Translations under genes and position numbers: made by a program
DNA from: Galeruca laticollis
Taxonomy: Eukaryota; Arthropoda; Insecta; Coleoptera; Chrysomelidae
DNA length: 64,000 nucleotides
Direction: 5' to 3'
Assembly (NCBI GenBank): GCA_963921935.1
Contig: OY998175.1
Location: 150,651,309 to 150,715,308, forward strand
In this document: positions 22,161 through 32,640 of the stretch, one piece after another
Layout of the letters: the number at the start of each line of letters is the position of its first letter
Numbering within the stretch: the first letter of the stretch is position 1
The notes under the pieces: generated by a model
Seen by the model: the letters and a program-made list of their open reading frames with translations, nothing else
Databases searched by the model: none
Told to the model about the DNA's origin: nothing

Positions 22161-22628
22161 GACATGGAGAAAAAGAGATTAAAACAAAAAAATATTATTT
22201 TTATTCAAAACACATAATATTCCCAAATAACGCACGTTCTTTAGATAGCACATAAAAACAACCTACAACTTAATACTTATTAGTAATTTGAAACATTTTT
22301 GAACAAAAATAAATCTTCTTATAAGACAAAGGGTAATCTTCTTTTTTTACCTTTAGAAAATCTTTCGGGGTCGATTTTAATTTGTATTTATATACATAAG
22401 CGCCAATACAACTAATCTTTCTTGGTGAATAGTTGACCTAAGCCAGGTCTTTAGTCTATTTAGGTAAAAAAACTTCGCTCTGCGCTGGCATCGCTTACTG
22501 GCAGTACCGCCAACAAAGACAGAGCTACGCTATTTGTAGGGTAATAGTATATTACGTAACGTGTGTTGTAAGAAGCATTTTACGCACGAACGGAAAAGTT
22601 ACGCACGAAGCCCGCGTAGCGTTATCTA
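22161..22628. other. Unassigned stretch
   Basis: AT-rich sequence with a short GC-richer part near 22480-22620. No gene or repeat structure was identified. Confidence 0.4.
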
Positions 22629-22846
22629 CCATTTACATATAAAATAAAATTCTCAACGTCTAATATCGAAATAATGAATTTTTAATAAAATGGCTACGTC
22701 TATTGACAGTTGCTACGTGGTTGATATGGAATCCGTGCGATTTACTTTACAGCCGTGCGTTTTGTTTTACCGTGCGTAATAGACGTCTTACGTTGATTGC
22801 CGACTGTGTGTTTTTGACTACTTACAGTGGTGGTCGTAGGTAAACA
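22629..22846. repeat. ~220-bp dispersed repeat, copy 1
   Basis: It matches 50868-51092 with roughly 80% identity by eye, from GTTATCTACCA to GACTACTTACAG...GTAGGTAAA. It lies at the point where the hAT-type gene loses its C-terminus and is downstream of the decayed Crypton. The second copy is downstream of the intact Crypton. Confidence 0.6.
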
Positions 22847-24490
22847 AGTTTATTGCACTGTGCAAAGCGCATATGGCTGAACTTGGGACACTTTCGACAG
22901 GAAAGCCTTTCCAATTTTCCATCCATAAATCAATTTCTGCATTCAGTCTTGTGGAAATTAATTCAGGGTTTCCACCTGTAATTTTTTGTAAATAATTTGA
23001 AATTGTCGTTTTTGCTGTTACCAATTCAATTACAGTTTTTTTGATGCAGTTGTTTGGAACTAAAGAGTTTAATTCAAGAATGTTAAACAACTCAGAACTA
23101 AATCGAAAATCTAAGTCTAGCATAACATTTTCTAGCAAATGTACGAATATACTTAGGCGAAAATACTTTTCAGGATCATTTGTTTCAAAATTCGACCGAT
23201 ATTTCTGATTGGGAACCCTACGTGGAATGGAAACTGAAAGTTGAAAATAGTAATGAATTGTTTTTATTTCTTCGAAAATTGTCCTATATACTTTTTCAGC
23301 ATCTTCTCTCTTCTTTCTAAATATTAATTTTGTGTCAATAAGAAGTGTTTGAGCCTCTTCTTTGTCCATATCCACTTTTTGAAAAACTTTACTCAAGCCA
23401 ACAGTGATTGACAAAACAAAAGATAGGCAGTGCTGCGAAACTATGAAATTCGTGGTTGTTAAAGAATTTATGAACATCCGAGCTTTTGATGCAGACTCAT
23501 TATCTTTCCACAGTGATATAAGCTCCTAACTTTCAAGAATATTTTTATAACAAATTTTAAATCGTATTCCCGTCTCATGCCTTTCTGTCCATATGGTCTC
23601 ACACAATTTGGTTAATTGTTCGTTGTTGGTGTAAAGCAGAACTTTGTTTCGTTTTGGTGAAGCCGTGAGAAAGTAAATTATATCTTTCATGACTCCGACG
23701 CAGTTTCTAATGTCCTGTACGTTGTTACTTTTGACGACGGCCCTTTTTGTTCTGACATCATTACGCTGCATGTATCCGTGCCTATGCCTATGCATTTCCC
23801 AAAATTGAGTCCCACCTTTTTTAAAAAATTTACAACAGATTCCGCTAATATTTTTCCTGTCAAAACCGGTTCCTTTGTAAAATCGTCATAGTTTTTCTCG
23901 TGGCAATCTAAAAACTGTACAAAGTATTCTCGAATACTCGCGTGATCAATATAGCGAATGACAATTGACATTTGTGAGCTGTGACTAATGTCAGTCGTTT
24001 CGTCAAAAATTAAACTGTAAAATTGACTTTGGTTTTTGACATTTTCCAAAATATTTTCTAAAAGTTCTTCGCCACAAAAAATGATTATTTCATTTTGCAC
24101 TGTACTGCTTATATATTGGGTTAATGTTGTCGCTGTTTCTAAGTGTCTTTGCAACACTTGGTCCCCACTTTTCATTCGAAACCGTAATAGTTCCCTAAAG
24201 TTTCCTTCATTTGTGTTCGACTCGCCGGTAATTTTGGCAGAATGGCGATGACCTCGTAGGGCAATATTTTGTCGTCCTAAAAAAATAATTGATTCCACAA
24301 TTGATTTTAACTTTTGCCGATTTTCATCTATCTGTTCAAGTCATTTTGAATCCAACATATTATTAACTACTTTTTTGTGGGTTGTTATAATGTTCTAAAA
24401 ATATTTTCGCTTTGTTGACTGATTCCTTATGATATTAATCTTTTTCATGGCTTATTAGATCCCCATCCTTTCCTAATAATTTTGAATATT
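22847..24490 (-). pseudogene. hAT-type transposase (DUF4371/ZMYM-like), central and C-terminal part
   Basis: Minus strand, 24490 to about 22847. The block reads KYSKLLGKDGDLISHEK, FLGRQNIALRGHRH, the DUF4371 signature GNFRELLRFRMKSGD, FYSLIFDETTDISHSSQMSI and CIGIGTDTCSVMMSEQKG. Helical regions of the hAT core follow. It is broken by a stop near 24340, a frameshift near 23700-23760 and a stop at 23524. The end is lost: the hAT dimerisation (C-terminal) segment is replaced by the dispersed repeat at 22629-22846. Joined in frame with 28187-28702 it forms one gene interrupted by the composite insertion. Confidence 0.75.
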
Positions 24491-25299
24491 TTATTTTTCC
24501 GACAACCTATCTAATATGCGAGAAAAGTATTGGTTTACCCCAAAAAAAGTTGGAATTTTGAAAAAAAATTTTGAGTTATTTTTACGATTTCTATCAACAA
24601 CAACACGACAAAATGATTTTTAGAAAAAAAATCCTGTGTGTATGTCGTCGTCGTTGTTGTCGGCCACTTTTCGTTACATGTCTTGTTAGCACGATACAGC
24701 CTCCGGCGTACAACAAGTCACCAATTTTATGATTGAATGTAATGAAGGATATATCACAGATGAACCCTATTGATTTTCAGATCACCAGAGCCAGTACAAC
24801 GGGTGCTATGGTACTTGAAGTACGAAATATTTGTCATTTTTTGAGAAATTTCAGTTTGTTAGCACGATACAGCCTCCGGAGCTCAACGAGTCACCAATTT
24901 CATGATTGAATATTATTCAGAACATCTCACCGATGAACCCTATTGATTTTTAGCTCACCAGAGCCAGTACTTGAAGTACCAAATTTTTGTCATTTTTGGA
25001 GAATTTTCAGTATGTTAGCACGATACAGCCTCCATAGTGTATACAAGTGACAACTTTTATGATTGAATATTGCTCAAGGTGTCTCACAGATATATCCTAT
25101 TGATTTTGAGCTGACGAGAGCGAGTACAGCGGGTCCTATAAATCGAGATATACTACATTTTTGGTTTTTTTGGAGAAATTTCGGTTTGCTAGGATGATAC
25201 ATCCTCCGAAGTGTATACAAGTGACAATTTTATGATAGAGTATTGTTCATAGCCACAGATGCGGACAAGTTAGTTTTAATCTTTAAAACCCTTTGTTTT
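24491..25299. mobile_element. Satellite-cored element, copy S2
   Basis: It has the same left end (CAACCTATCTAATATGCGAG), four to five monomers (starts near 24684, 24858, 25014, 25187) and the same right end (CACAGATGCGGACAAGTTAG...TTTAAAACC) as S1. The right end abuts the Harbinger transposase fragment directly. Confidence 0.7.
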
Positions 25300-25800
25300 A
25301 AGAAGTTTCTAGATGACAACCAGATTAAACTTCCATTACCCCGACCTCTACCAGAACGAAGCCTTCTCATACCATATATCTTTGTATGGGACGAAGCTTT
25401 TCAACTAAGCCCCAATATTATGAAGCCATTCTCTGGGCTGCATAATAAGGGATTAGATAAAAGGATATTTAACTACCGATTAAGTAAGGCTAGAAGAGTT
25501 TCTGAAAATGCATTCGGTATAATATCTTCCACTTTCCGTATATTTGGAAAACCAATAATATTGGAGCCAGATACCGCAACAAAAGTGAAATTGGCAACAA
25601 TATATTTACATAACTATTTGAGAAAATGCGGATCAAGAAATGTTTACTGCTCCGTTGGGATGCTGGATAGGGAATGTTCTGATGGTGAAGTTATTCCGGG
25701 CATAGGGAGACGAGATCCATCAACAAGCCAAATAAATGACTTACCTGCAGTTCCAAGAAGAAGTTGCACTGACGATCAGACTATTAGAAATAAATTTTAA
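25290..25800 (+). pseudogene. PIF/Harbinger transposase C-terminal part (HARBI1-like)
   Basis: The frame encodes the end of the DDE_Tnp_4 nuclease: LPERSLLIPYIFVWDEAFQL (second catalytic aspartate in the WDEAF position), LMKPFSG-like spacing, then NYRLSKARRVSENAFGI with the catalytic glutamate, and LHNYLRKC. About the first two thirds of the protein, including the first aspartate, are missing. The frame is open into the satellite tail, so the apparent start at 25243 is not real. Beyond 25640 is a family-typical variable tail ending at 25800. A convergent partner gene fragment follows at 25918-26144. Confidence 0.75.
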
Positions 25801-25917
25801 GACTACTTTGTTTCCGACCAAGGCGAAGTACTGTTTCAATACGACAAGTGATTTGATGGTGATCAATTACAAATGTCCTCCAACCCAACTTTTGTATTTG
25901 TATTTTCGAAAAAAAGT

Positions 25918-26144
25918 TTAATCTGTACTTTTTAATGAAACTAAAATAAATTTGTCTGACTGCCTGTTTAATGACCAATTTACCTTCGCATCCCGAGTGT
26001 TCGTTGATAGGTTTTTATCGGCCAAAAACATCACCATTCTGTATGCAAACCATTTGCTTATGTACACATCATCTGCGCCAGTCTCAGTTTTTCTTGACTC
26101 TTTCCCTTTCTTTCTTTCTCTAGCAGATTGATTTTGCAAATTTT
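25918..26144 (-). pseudogene. MADF/Myb-like accessory protein fragment of the Harbinger element
   Basis: The minus strand encodes KTETGADDVYISKWFAYRMV followed by FLADKNLSTNTRD. In arthropod Harbinger elements the second gene is a MADF/Myb-like DNA-binding protein with a GADE(I/V)Y...KWFAY...MxFLxDK block, which this matches. The MADF domain that would precede it is absent: the frame is cut at 26144 by the start of satellite-cored copy S3. Convergent orientation to the transposase fragment is the normal layout of these two genes. Confidence 0.55.
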
Positions 26145-27070
26145 ACTTTTCCGCCCAACCTATCTAATATGCGAGAAAAGTATTGAGTTATTTATACCTT
26201 TTCCATCTAGATAACACGAAAAAAAGGTTTTTAGAACAAAAATCCTGTGTGTATGTCGTCGTCGGCCACTTTTGGTTACAATCTTGTTAGCATGATACAG
26301 CCTCCGGAGTACAATAAGTCACCAATTTTATGATTGAATATTGTTCAGGACATATCACAGATGAACCGTATTGAGTTTCAGCTCACCAGAGCCAGTATAC
26401 CGGGTGTTATGGTACTTGAAGTACGACATGTTTGTCATTTTTTGAGAAATTTTAGTTTGTTAGCACGATACAGCCTCTGAACTGCAACAAGTCACCAATT
26501 TTATGATTGAATATTATTCAGGACCTCTCACAGATGAACCCTATTGATTTTCAGCTCACCAGAGTCCATACAATAGGTACAATAGTACTTTTTGATTTTT
26601 AGCTCACCAGAGCTAGTACAACGGGTACTATGGTACTTGAAGTGCCACATGTTTGGTCCTTTTTGGAGAAATTTCGGGTTGTTAGCACGATACAGCCTCA
26701 AGAGTGTATACAAGTGATGAATTTTAAGACTGAATATTGTTTAGGGCGTCTTATAGATAGACCTTATCCATTTTTAGCTCACCAGATTTAGTACCACGGG
26801 TGCTATGGTACCTGAAGTGTCACATTTTTGGTCCTTTTTAGAGAAATTTCGGGTTGTTAGCACGATAAAGCCTTCGGAGTGTATACTAGTGACCAATTTT
26901 ATAATTGTGTCTCACAGATGTACCCTATTAATTTTCAGCTGACTAGAACGAGTACAGCGGGACCTATAAATTCAGATATACTACATTTTTGGTTATCTTG
27001 GGAGAAATGTCGGTTTCTTAGCACGATACATCCCCCGAAGTGCATACAAGTGACAATTTTTTGATAGTAT
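26145..27070. mobile_element. Satellite-cored element, copy S3 (left part)
   Basis: It has the left end ACTTTTCCGCCCAACCTATC and monomers starting near 26285, 26458, 26681, 26855 and 27017. It is interrupted at 27070 and resumes at 28117, where its right end (to 28186) forms the right edge of the composite insertion. Confidence 0.7.
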
Positions 27071-28116
27071 TGTGTGGGTTGGTCAGGGTGGTAGAGCATA
27101 AAAAGGGCTGGATGGTTAGATGTACTTCTTCATTTAACAGTGTGATGTGTTCAAACTAAAATAGATATTTACAACTAAAATCTAATACTCTGTACAAGAA
27201 TTATATACACGATCTATTGGTCCTGGAGGCGGGCGTCTCTCTAGGGTGGTCGTCGGATCGGGTCGCGGATGGTTCTTCTCTGTTGTCGGGATTGTCACGG
27301 TTACTGTCTACCCCTCACGGCTCCGGTTTATCCTGATCGGGCGTTGTTGTACGAATTCCTCACTGGGACGATAGGTTCCTATAACCAAAACGGGTGTGTC
27401 AGGGTCGAGATCCCGCGTTCAACGCACAGCATAATCTCGGAGGTTGGGAGTTTGCTTCCGTCCCGTACTCAACGCGCTCCGGGATTTCGGCTAATCGGGA
27501 AGGCCTCGGTCCTGTGCTCAACACACAACACAAAGCAGGGCATGGCCTAGGGTAGTTGGCGTCCGCCCTAAGCTCAACACTCTTGAGGACTTCGTCCGAT
27601 ATACAGGGTTTGCTTAGCGTCTAGCCTCGGGTTCAACGGACACCGAGGGGTCGACGACAAGCCGGATGTTCATGTGTTAACAATCGCAGGCTCAACACGC
27701 TCCGGGATATAGTGCAACACTTCGGTTATTTTCCGTTTGTAGTTTCCTATCGTTATTATACGTAAGGATAGAGCTTGCCTGGTATATCGCAGTTCGTCTG
27801 CCTTGGTAGTATCGGTCAAGTTATTAGCGGAACGGCGAAGGTGCTGCCCTCTCGGTGCTGGGTGCCAAGCTCCGTCTAGTTTGACTTGGGTAGTATTCTG
27901 TTTTCTGATTATTTATCGGGGTTATTTCTTGTTCAGACGACAGTGCCGTTACAGTATGTTGAAAATAACTGCATCAAGCCTTACTTTGTGGAATCTACTC
28001 ATATTAGTGTTTTAAATGAAACTTACTGTTTCTAGTTAACTCCACAGTTTTATTTAACATTTTTCAATAAACTGTGGAGTTAACTAGAAACAGTAAGTTT
28101 CATTTAAAACACGAAT
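27071..28116 (-). mobile_element. Penelope-ended insertion with GC-rich repeat region
   Basis: The target duplication TGATAGTAT lies at 27062-27070 and 28116-28124. The right end (about 27990-28113) is a Penelope terminus of the PLE1 type in reverse: a tail-like piece (GTGGAATCTACTCATATTAG), then a 43-bp perfect palindrome arm (TTTCTAGTTAACTCCACAG) and its mirror. The left 0.9 kb is unlike PLE1: AT-rich at first, then GC-rich (27220-27960) with degenerate repeats around CTCAACAC. No protein was recognised. Confidence 0.55.
27415..27725. repeat. Degenerate GC-rich repeat around a CTCAAC motif
   Basis: TTCAAC or CTCAAC followed by a GC-rich word recurs near 27419, 27467, 27517, 27572, 27636, 27691 and 27713, about every 50-60 bp. 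CGCTCCGGGAT occurs in two of the units. Base composition differs sharply from the surroundings. Confidence 0.5.
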
Positions 28117-28186
28117 GATAGTATATTGTTCAGGGCATCTCACAGATGCGGAAAAGTTAGTTTTAATCCTTAAAACCGTTTATTTT
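28117..28186. mobile_element. Right end of satellite-cored copy S3
   Basis: It continues the interrupted last monomer (GTATTGTTCAGGGC) into CACAGATGCGGAAAAGTTAG and TTAATCCTTAAAACCG, as in S1 and S2, then joins the hAT-type gene. Confidence 0.7.
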
Positions 28187-28702
28187 GAGTGGTATTGTAA
28201 CAAGCTTAAACAGGGGAGATGATTTATTGATACAGCCAGTTTTTGCAAAAAGCGCATAATATTTGCAAAAACACCTTCTTTTTCTTTAGAGTATGTCAAC
28301 CAACTAAAATGCTCAAAATGTTTTTTTGATAGATTACATTTTACTTTTTTATTATTCTTTTGGTGTACCGAATACGGAAATTTAAATTCTTTTTCTGGCA
28401 CGTATGGGTTATTTAAAATGCTGTATTTCTTTAGATTAGAAATTTGGTGCAGATCTTGATTTAAACAAGCACCAATGTCGATTTTTGATAAAAAATTATC
28501 GTTTAGTTCTTCGCCTCTATTACTATCCTCATCTGTCCTTTGTTTTTTTAGATTTGGTACCTCCGGTTGTGAGTTAAAATCCTCATTGATCTCAGAAAAA
28601 CTTGTACTGGGAATACTGGGATTGACTTGACTTGGAATGTCTATATTAGTTTTAGTATTGTTTTTTAAAAAACGTATCTAGACTAGATGGAACACGCTTC
28701 AT
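28187..28702 (-). pseudogene. hAT-type transposase (ZMYM/TTF-like), N-terminal part
   Basis: The ATG on the minus strand at 28702-28700 starts MKRVPSSLDTFFKK. A frameshift near 28655 leads into a serine/acidic linker (SFSEINEDFNSQPEVPNLKK), then NLKKYSILNNPYVPEKEFKF and the start of a TTF-type zinc-finger region (HFEHFSWLTYSKEKEG, then a cysteine-bearing ICKYYALFAKTGC read in a second shifted frame). It ends at VTIPLK, where the composite insertion begins. N-terminal ~170 residues of the gene continued at 24490. Confidence 0.7.
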
Positions 28703-28832
28703 TTTCGTTCTAAAAAAAATAAAAAACATATCACCATCAGTCTTATTAGTCCTATTATTATTACTTAACCTAACTAATTATCAAACGTATTTTAATAAAA
28801 TTGCCATTTAATTAAAATTTTAGAGCATTTCG

Positions 28833-29058
28833 TTTAGGTACTGGAATTTGAAGTTGTCTGCAAATTGACCTACGCCGAATTTAATATGCGCATTCGTCAC
28901 TTGTCACTCGTATGATATTTCGTAATTAAACGTATTAAAATGTTTCTTATTTCAAAATATTATGGGGGTCGAGATTTGAATTTCGCGGCGTCTTTATTTT
29001 GTTCGGAGGTTGGTAACATTACTCGATATACAGGTAGCTTCAAATTCCAGTACCCAAA
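28833..29058. repeat. Fold-back repeat, 21-bp inverted ends
   Basis: TTTAGGTACTGGAATTTGAAG (28833-28853) and CTTCAAATTCCAGTACCCAAA (29038-29058) are inverted with one mismatch. It lies just upstream of the hAT-type gene's start, so it may be that transposon's end region or a separate MITE. Confidence 0.45.
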
Positions 29059-29639
29059 TGGCAGTTTAATCAAAATTTGTATACCCAAAAAACCATCCTA
29101 AAACGACATAATAAATTCTAAATTTATGTATCGTATTCATCTTTCGAAAAAAAAGTCAAAACCCACTACATACTTGATGTCATAAAAATAAAAATAGCTA
29201 CGATTTAAATCCTCAGGGACACTTAAGCTAGGTTTAAAATAAAGAAGAAAAATAAATCTTACCATTTAAAATTATATTGAATTAAATTCCTTGAAAGTAA
29301 AAAACGTTACTTTACTTTTAGCATCGTTTATGCCTTTAACACAGTTTACACAATTATAACATGTTATTTAATAATTTAAATAAGCTAAAGGTTTAATTGC
29401 AGCTTAACACAGACAAAAGATAACTAACGCTACAACAAGCAAAAACTTGTCGCTCGCGGAGGCGCATGGCGGTTGGAAATTCGTGGGCGTATGGCGTATG
29501 ACGTATGCAGAATAAGTGTAATCTAAAAATCGTGGGGGGAAGGGGGAGTTGGTTGAGGTAATTACCCCCATTATCCCCCAACGCGTCGCCCGTGACGTAT
29601 CATCCACTGTAGGTATTATCAGTTCAGCCATGTCGACAG
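29059..29639. other. Unassigned stretch
   Basis: Nothing recognised. Two overlapping minus-strand frames (29393-29631) have no familiar motif. Confidence 0.35.
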
Positions 29640-30115
29640 AGGTTTTTTACTGGTATCCTCAAGAAACGATTGACATCGAAAACATTTTATATTTTCTTTA
29701 TTTTTAGGAGCATTTGCACCAGTAAAGATAATATCAGCATATTGTAAATCTGTACGATTTTTGAGCAATCTAGCGAATTTATTTTTACCCTTTTTGTAAA
29801 ACGCTGAAGTCGTACCTATTACTGCCAGTTAGTGCATGTAAAAACAAAATATGCTATTGTTTGCTCCAGGCTTTTGTTAGAATAAATAATAAATATATTT
29901 CTCTAAGAGGATGTTGTTAATAAAACGAATACATCATCAATATCTTCAGCAATAACTACAACAATATTAATTGCCGTTTGTATAATTAATGTGTCAGGAT
30001 CACCTTCTGTTTGGCATTAGAAAATATCTGCTAGTTTCTTCCATATTATTTCGATGAGTCCACTTTTGTTTTTGTTGTTTGCCCATAGTTTGACAGAAAG
30101 ACGTCTTGATAGAAG
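29640..30115 (-). pseudogene. Decayed gene with PIN/FEN-like segment, multicopy in arthropod repeats
   Basis: The minus strand, with several stops, reads ANNKNKSGLIEIIWKKLA, GDPDTLIIQTAINI, VIAEDIDDVFVLL and LFLHALTGSN, then KGKNKFARLLKNRTDLQYAD. The order NKxxxIxxL...D(A/P)DTLI...VxxEDxDxxVLL...FLHALxG is that of a PIN/FEN-like nuclease domain protein seen repeatedly in arthropod transposon-derived genes. At least three in-frame stops. Assignment from memory of the family pattern only. Confidence 0.4.
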
Positions 30116-30400
30116 AGAACTATATTTTCCAGGTGAATACATTTCTATTGTTAGACAAGCTCGCACAAAACCTTTCCATTTAGAGGTCCAATATAGACAT
30201 TTTGATTTTTTTAAAAAGTACAACGATGCTAATTTTCAATGATATGCTTCAATACAACCACCTGGAGCATTAGTAGCGGACACAAAAGGTCTAAAGTATA
30301 CACCAGAATGTACAATTTATGACAAAATCGATTTTGACGATAATTATGGGCCATTGAGAAAAACAAAAACAGTTTCCATTGGAAATACAATCATCTACCA
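30091..30400 (+). pseudogene. Unnamed multicopy protein fragment
   Basis: The plus strand reads LTERRLDRRELYFPGEYISI, RHFDFFKKYNDANFQ, a stop at 30240, then LKYTPECTIYDKIDFDDNYG. This resembles the C-terminal region of uncharacterised multicopy arthropod proteins probably of transposon origin. It starts where the minus-strand fragment at 29640-30115 starts, so the two are head to head. Function not assigned. Confidence 0.35.
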
Positions 30401-30503
30401 AAATTTTTTTCATCTAAACCGACAATTTTGTTAGAAAAATATAATGGGTTATTAGAAATAACAAAAGTAATGAATAAGGATTATCATCATTTTTATGAAA
30501 ACC

Positions 30504-30608
30504 TACCTCACAATTCAAACAAAAAAGAGAATTGAATGCAGGGAATACCTAACCTAACCTAACATACCTCACAATATAAACAAAAAAGAGAATTCAATGC
30601 AGGGAATA
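30504..30608. repeat. 44-bp direct duplication separated by telomere-type (CCTAA)3
   Basis: The sequence from TACCTCACAAT to GCAGGGAATA occurs at 30504-30547 and 30565-30608 with three differences. Between the copies is CCTAACCTAACCTAACA (30548-30564). TTAGG is the usual insect telomere repeat. Confidence 0.75.
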
Positions 30609-32234
30609 AGAAACTGAAAATAGAAAAAACCAAAAATGAAGTAAATGTGACTAATAAAAGCAAAGACGAGTTACCCAAAGAAGTAAAACTGGTTCCAGCA
30701 ATAAAGAAGCAAAAAAATGTACTTACCTGTGATAAAAAACGGAAGGAAAAAAATAAAAACTAGAAAACATTTTTTCCATCCTTATTTTTTTAGGTCATAT
30801 TTTTTTATGTGCAATATTGTATAAGAATTGTTTGTATAATAACATTAAACGAATAATGATTTTATGGTTCATTTGTCTTTTAAATCTGAGAACAATCACA
30901 ATTTTATTTCCATTTAAATTACAATACCACGTATAACCCTACATATTATAAAATATTTCCGTTGCAATACCTAGTATGTGACGCATAAAAGTTTGAGAAT
31001 AATATTATTGATAATTTGTTTGTCTTAGAAGTAAAAAACAGTAATTTTCTCTATATAACTCATTTTTGTACAAATAAATGGTTTTATAGTGACAACACAC
31101 AATTTTTATTGATTTTCCACAACTTGTGACATATGTACATAAAGTTTGGCAAATTAATTTTGGCGGATGACGATACGCGAGAAAGCCATTAAACTTGACA
31201 ACGTTGTAAACGCAGTTAGCGGGAAGAGCAACCGACGTACATTCCGCATGCAAAATTTTAAAGGCTGTAAAGCTGCTTATACGTACGAGGGTAACACAAT
31301 ATTTTGAATTTGGAATTCAAAATAATAAATTGTGGCACATGTATAATACTATATAACATCGAGTTTACAAAACAAAATAACATTAATGTGTTCTCTATTA
31401 TTAATTAAATGAATAAGGAAATGTAAACCATTAGATTTTCCTACAAAAATTAGGTTTATTTGTACAGACATAATTATTTATTGCTCCAAAAACCGTACGG
31501 GGAATTCTATAATTACCTTCATTATTTTATGTGATGTACATAATAAATGGATTCCAAGAGACATAAATTTTCACCCTTACTTCAAATTAATGTCTTTTAA
31601 GTGGTCCCTTCATAATATTCGTCATTGAGGTTTATTTGTATATAAATTGGGAGTCAGGTAGATTTTATAGATAAAGCGTATAATATGATAAGGATTGTTA
31701 AACGACTTTCTAAATTTAACAATGGCGAACAATTATTCCTATCTGTTCGTAGTAATAGTTAATGACATACCTACCTGTTAAGCTTTCTAAAATTGTTATT
31801 CCTAATAATGTGTAGTAGATAATAATGTAAAAAATTGGGTTTATACATAAAATTTGAAAAACAAATTGGTGAAATCGCCTTTAAAGATGATCTAATAAGT
31901 ATATTAATAATATAAATAAAATATTGAAGCTTTTTTGTTTCACTCATGTGTATTTCTACTTTCATATGTAAACTTTTGGGTTTTTTTGCAAATATTTACT
32001 ATGAAATTACAACATCCCTTCGTACTTTTTACAGAGTTAGGACTGGCAAAACAAAATATCTTGGTTCTGAGTGCCGTCAATTATTGTTTATTTAGAACTA
32101 TGTACAGATGTGTTACAAATTTTATATTACTCTTGTGGAATTCGTGTCTAATATCTACTACTACTATCACTTTCTTCATCATCCTCGCTATCTCCGTCCT
32201 CGGCCAAATTAATAATAATATTATCTACAACAGT
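30609..32234. other. Unassigned AT-rich stretch
   Basis: 1.6 kb with no gene, repeat or motif that I can support. Open frames here (31005-31253, 31935-32240) show no family resemblance. Confidence 0.4.
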
Positions 32235-32640
32235 ATCTAAAAGTGGTTCGTTGAAACTGATGAAACATATCCAGAATATGACAATTCTAATCAATATCAA
32301 TTCGATGATCCTTATCAAATTTCTCAAGACTCAAATGAAAATTTTCAACAAGAAGTCTCACAGAACAATCCCTCCTAATAACTTTAAATATATCCAGAGC
32401 AAATTAACCACATATTTACATCCCCGAACTAAAAGCAAATTTGTTAATCGATACAGGTAGTACTCGTAGTTTGATTAAACCTGATTTAGCTCATCGATTT
32501 TATCAAAAGAAATTTTTAAAGAAGATTTTCAAATACAAAGTGCTCATAATATGACATATTATGACGAAGTAATAGAAATACCAATTTTTTAAAATTATAG
32601 AGTTTCAGAATATCACAAATTCTATCTCTTTAACGATAAA
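32235..32640 (+). pseudogene. Gag C-terminus and protease of the errantivirus (frameshifted)
   Basis: An acidic, asparagine/glutamine-rich stretch (32250-32370) resembles the Gag C-terminus of insect errantiviruses. The aspartic protease active site DTGS follows at 32450-32461, with LIKPDLAHRF after it. The protease frame differs from that of the downstream reverse transcriptase and has a stop at about 32590, so no continuous Gag-Pol can be made. Confidence 0.6.

Larger units (their letters stand above)
24491..28186. mobile_element. Composite insertion in the hAT-type gene
   Basis: The transposase frame reads straight from VTIPLK (ending at 28187) into IKYSKLLG (starting near 24490) when this block is removed. 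TTATTTT occurs at both junctions, so the target duplication is at least 7 bp and T-rich. From left to right it contains satellite-cored copy S2, a Harbinger fragment with two convergent genes, satellite-cored copy S3, and a Penelope-ended GC-rich insert placed inside S3. Confidence 0.75.

Noticed and set aside
25784..25978. Minus-strand open frame overlapping the Harbinger transposase end
   Set aside because: Shadow of the transposase tail and the intergenic part; no motif.
27269..28015. GC-rich open frames as a host exon or bacterial transfer
   Set aside because: Bounded by a 9-bp target duplication and a Penelope end, with internal degenerate repeats and no domain.
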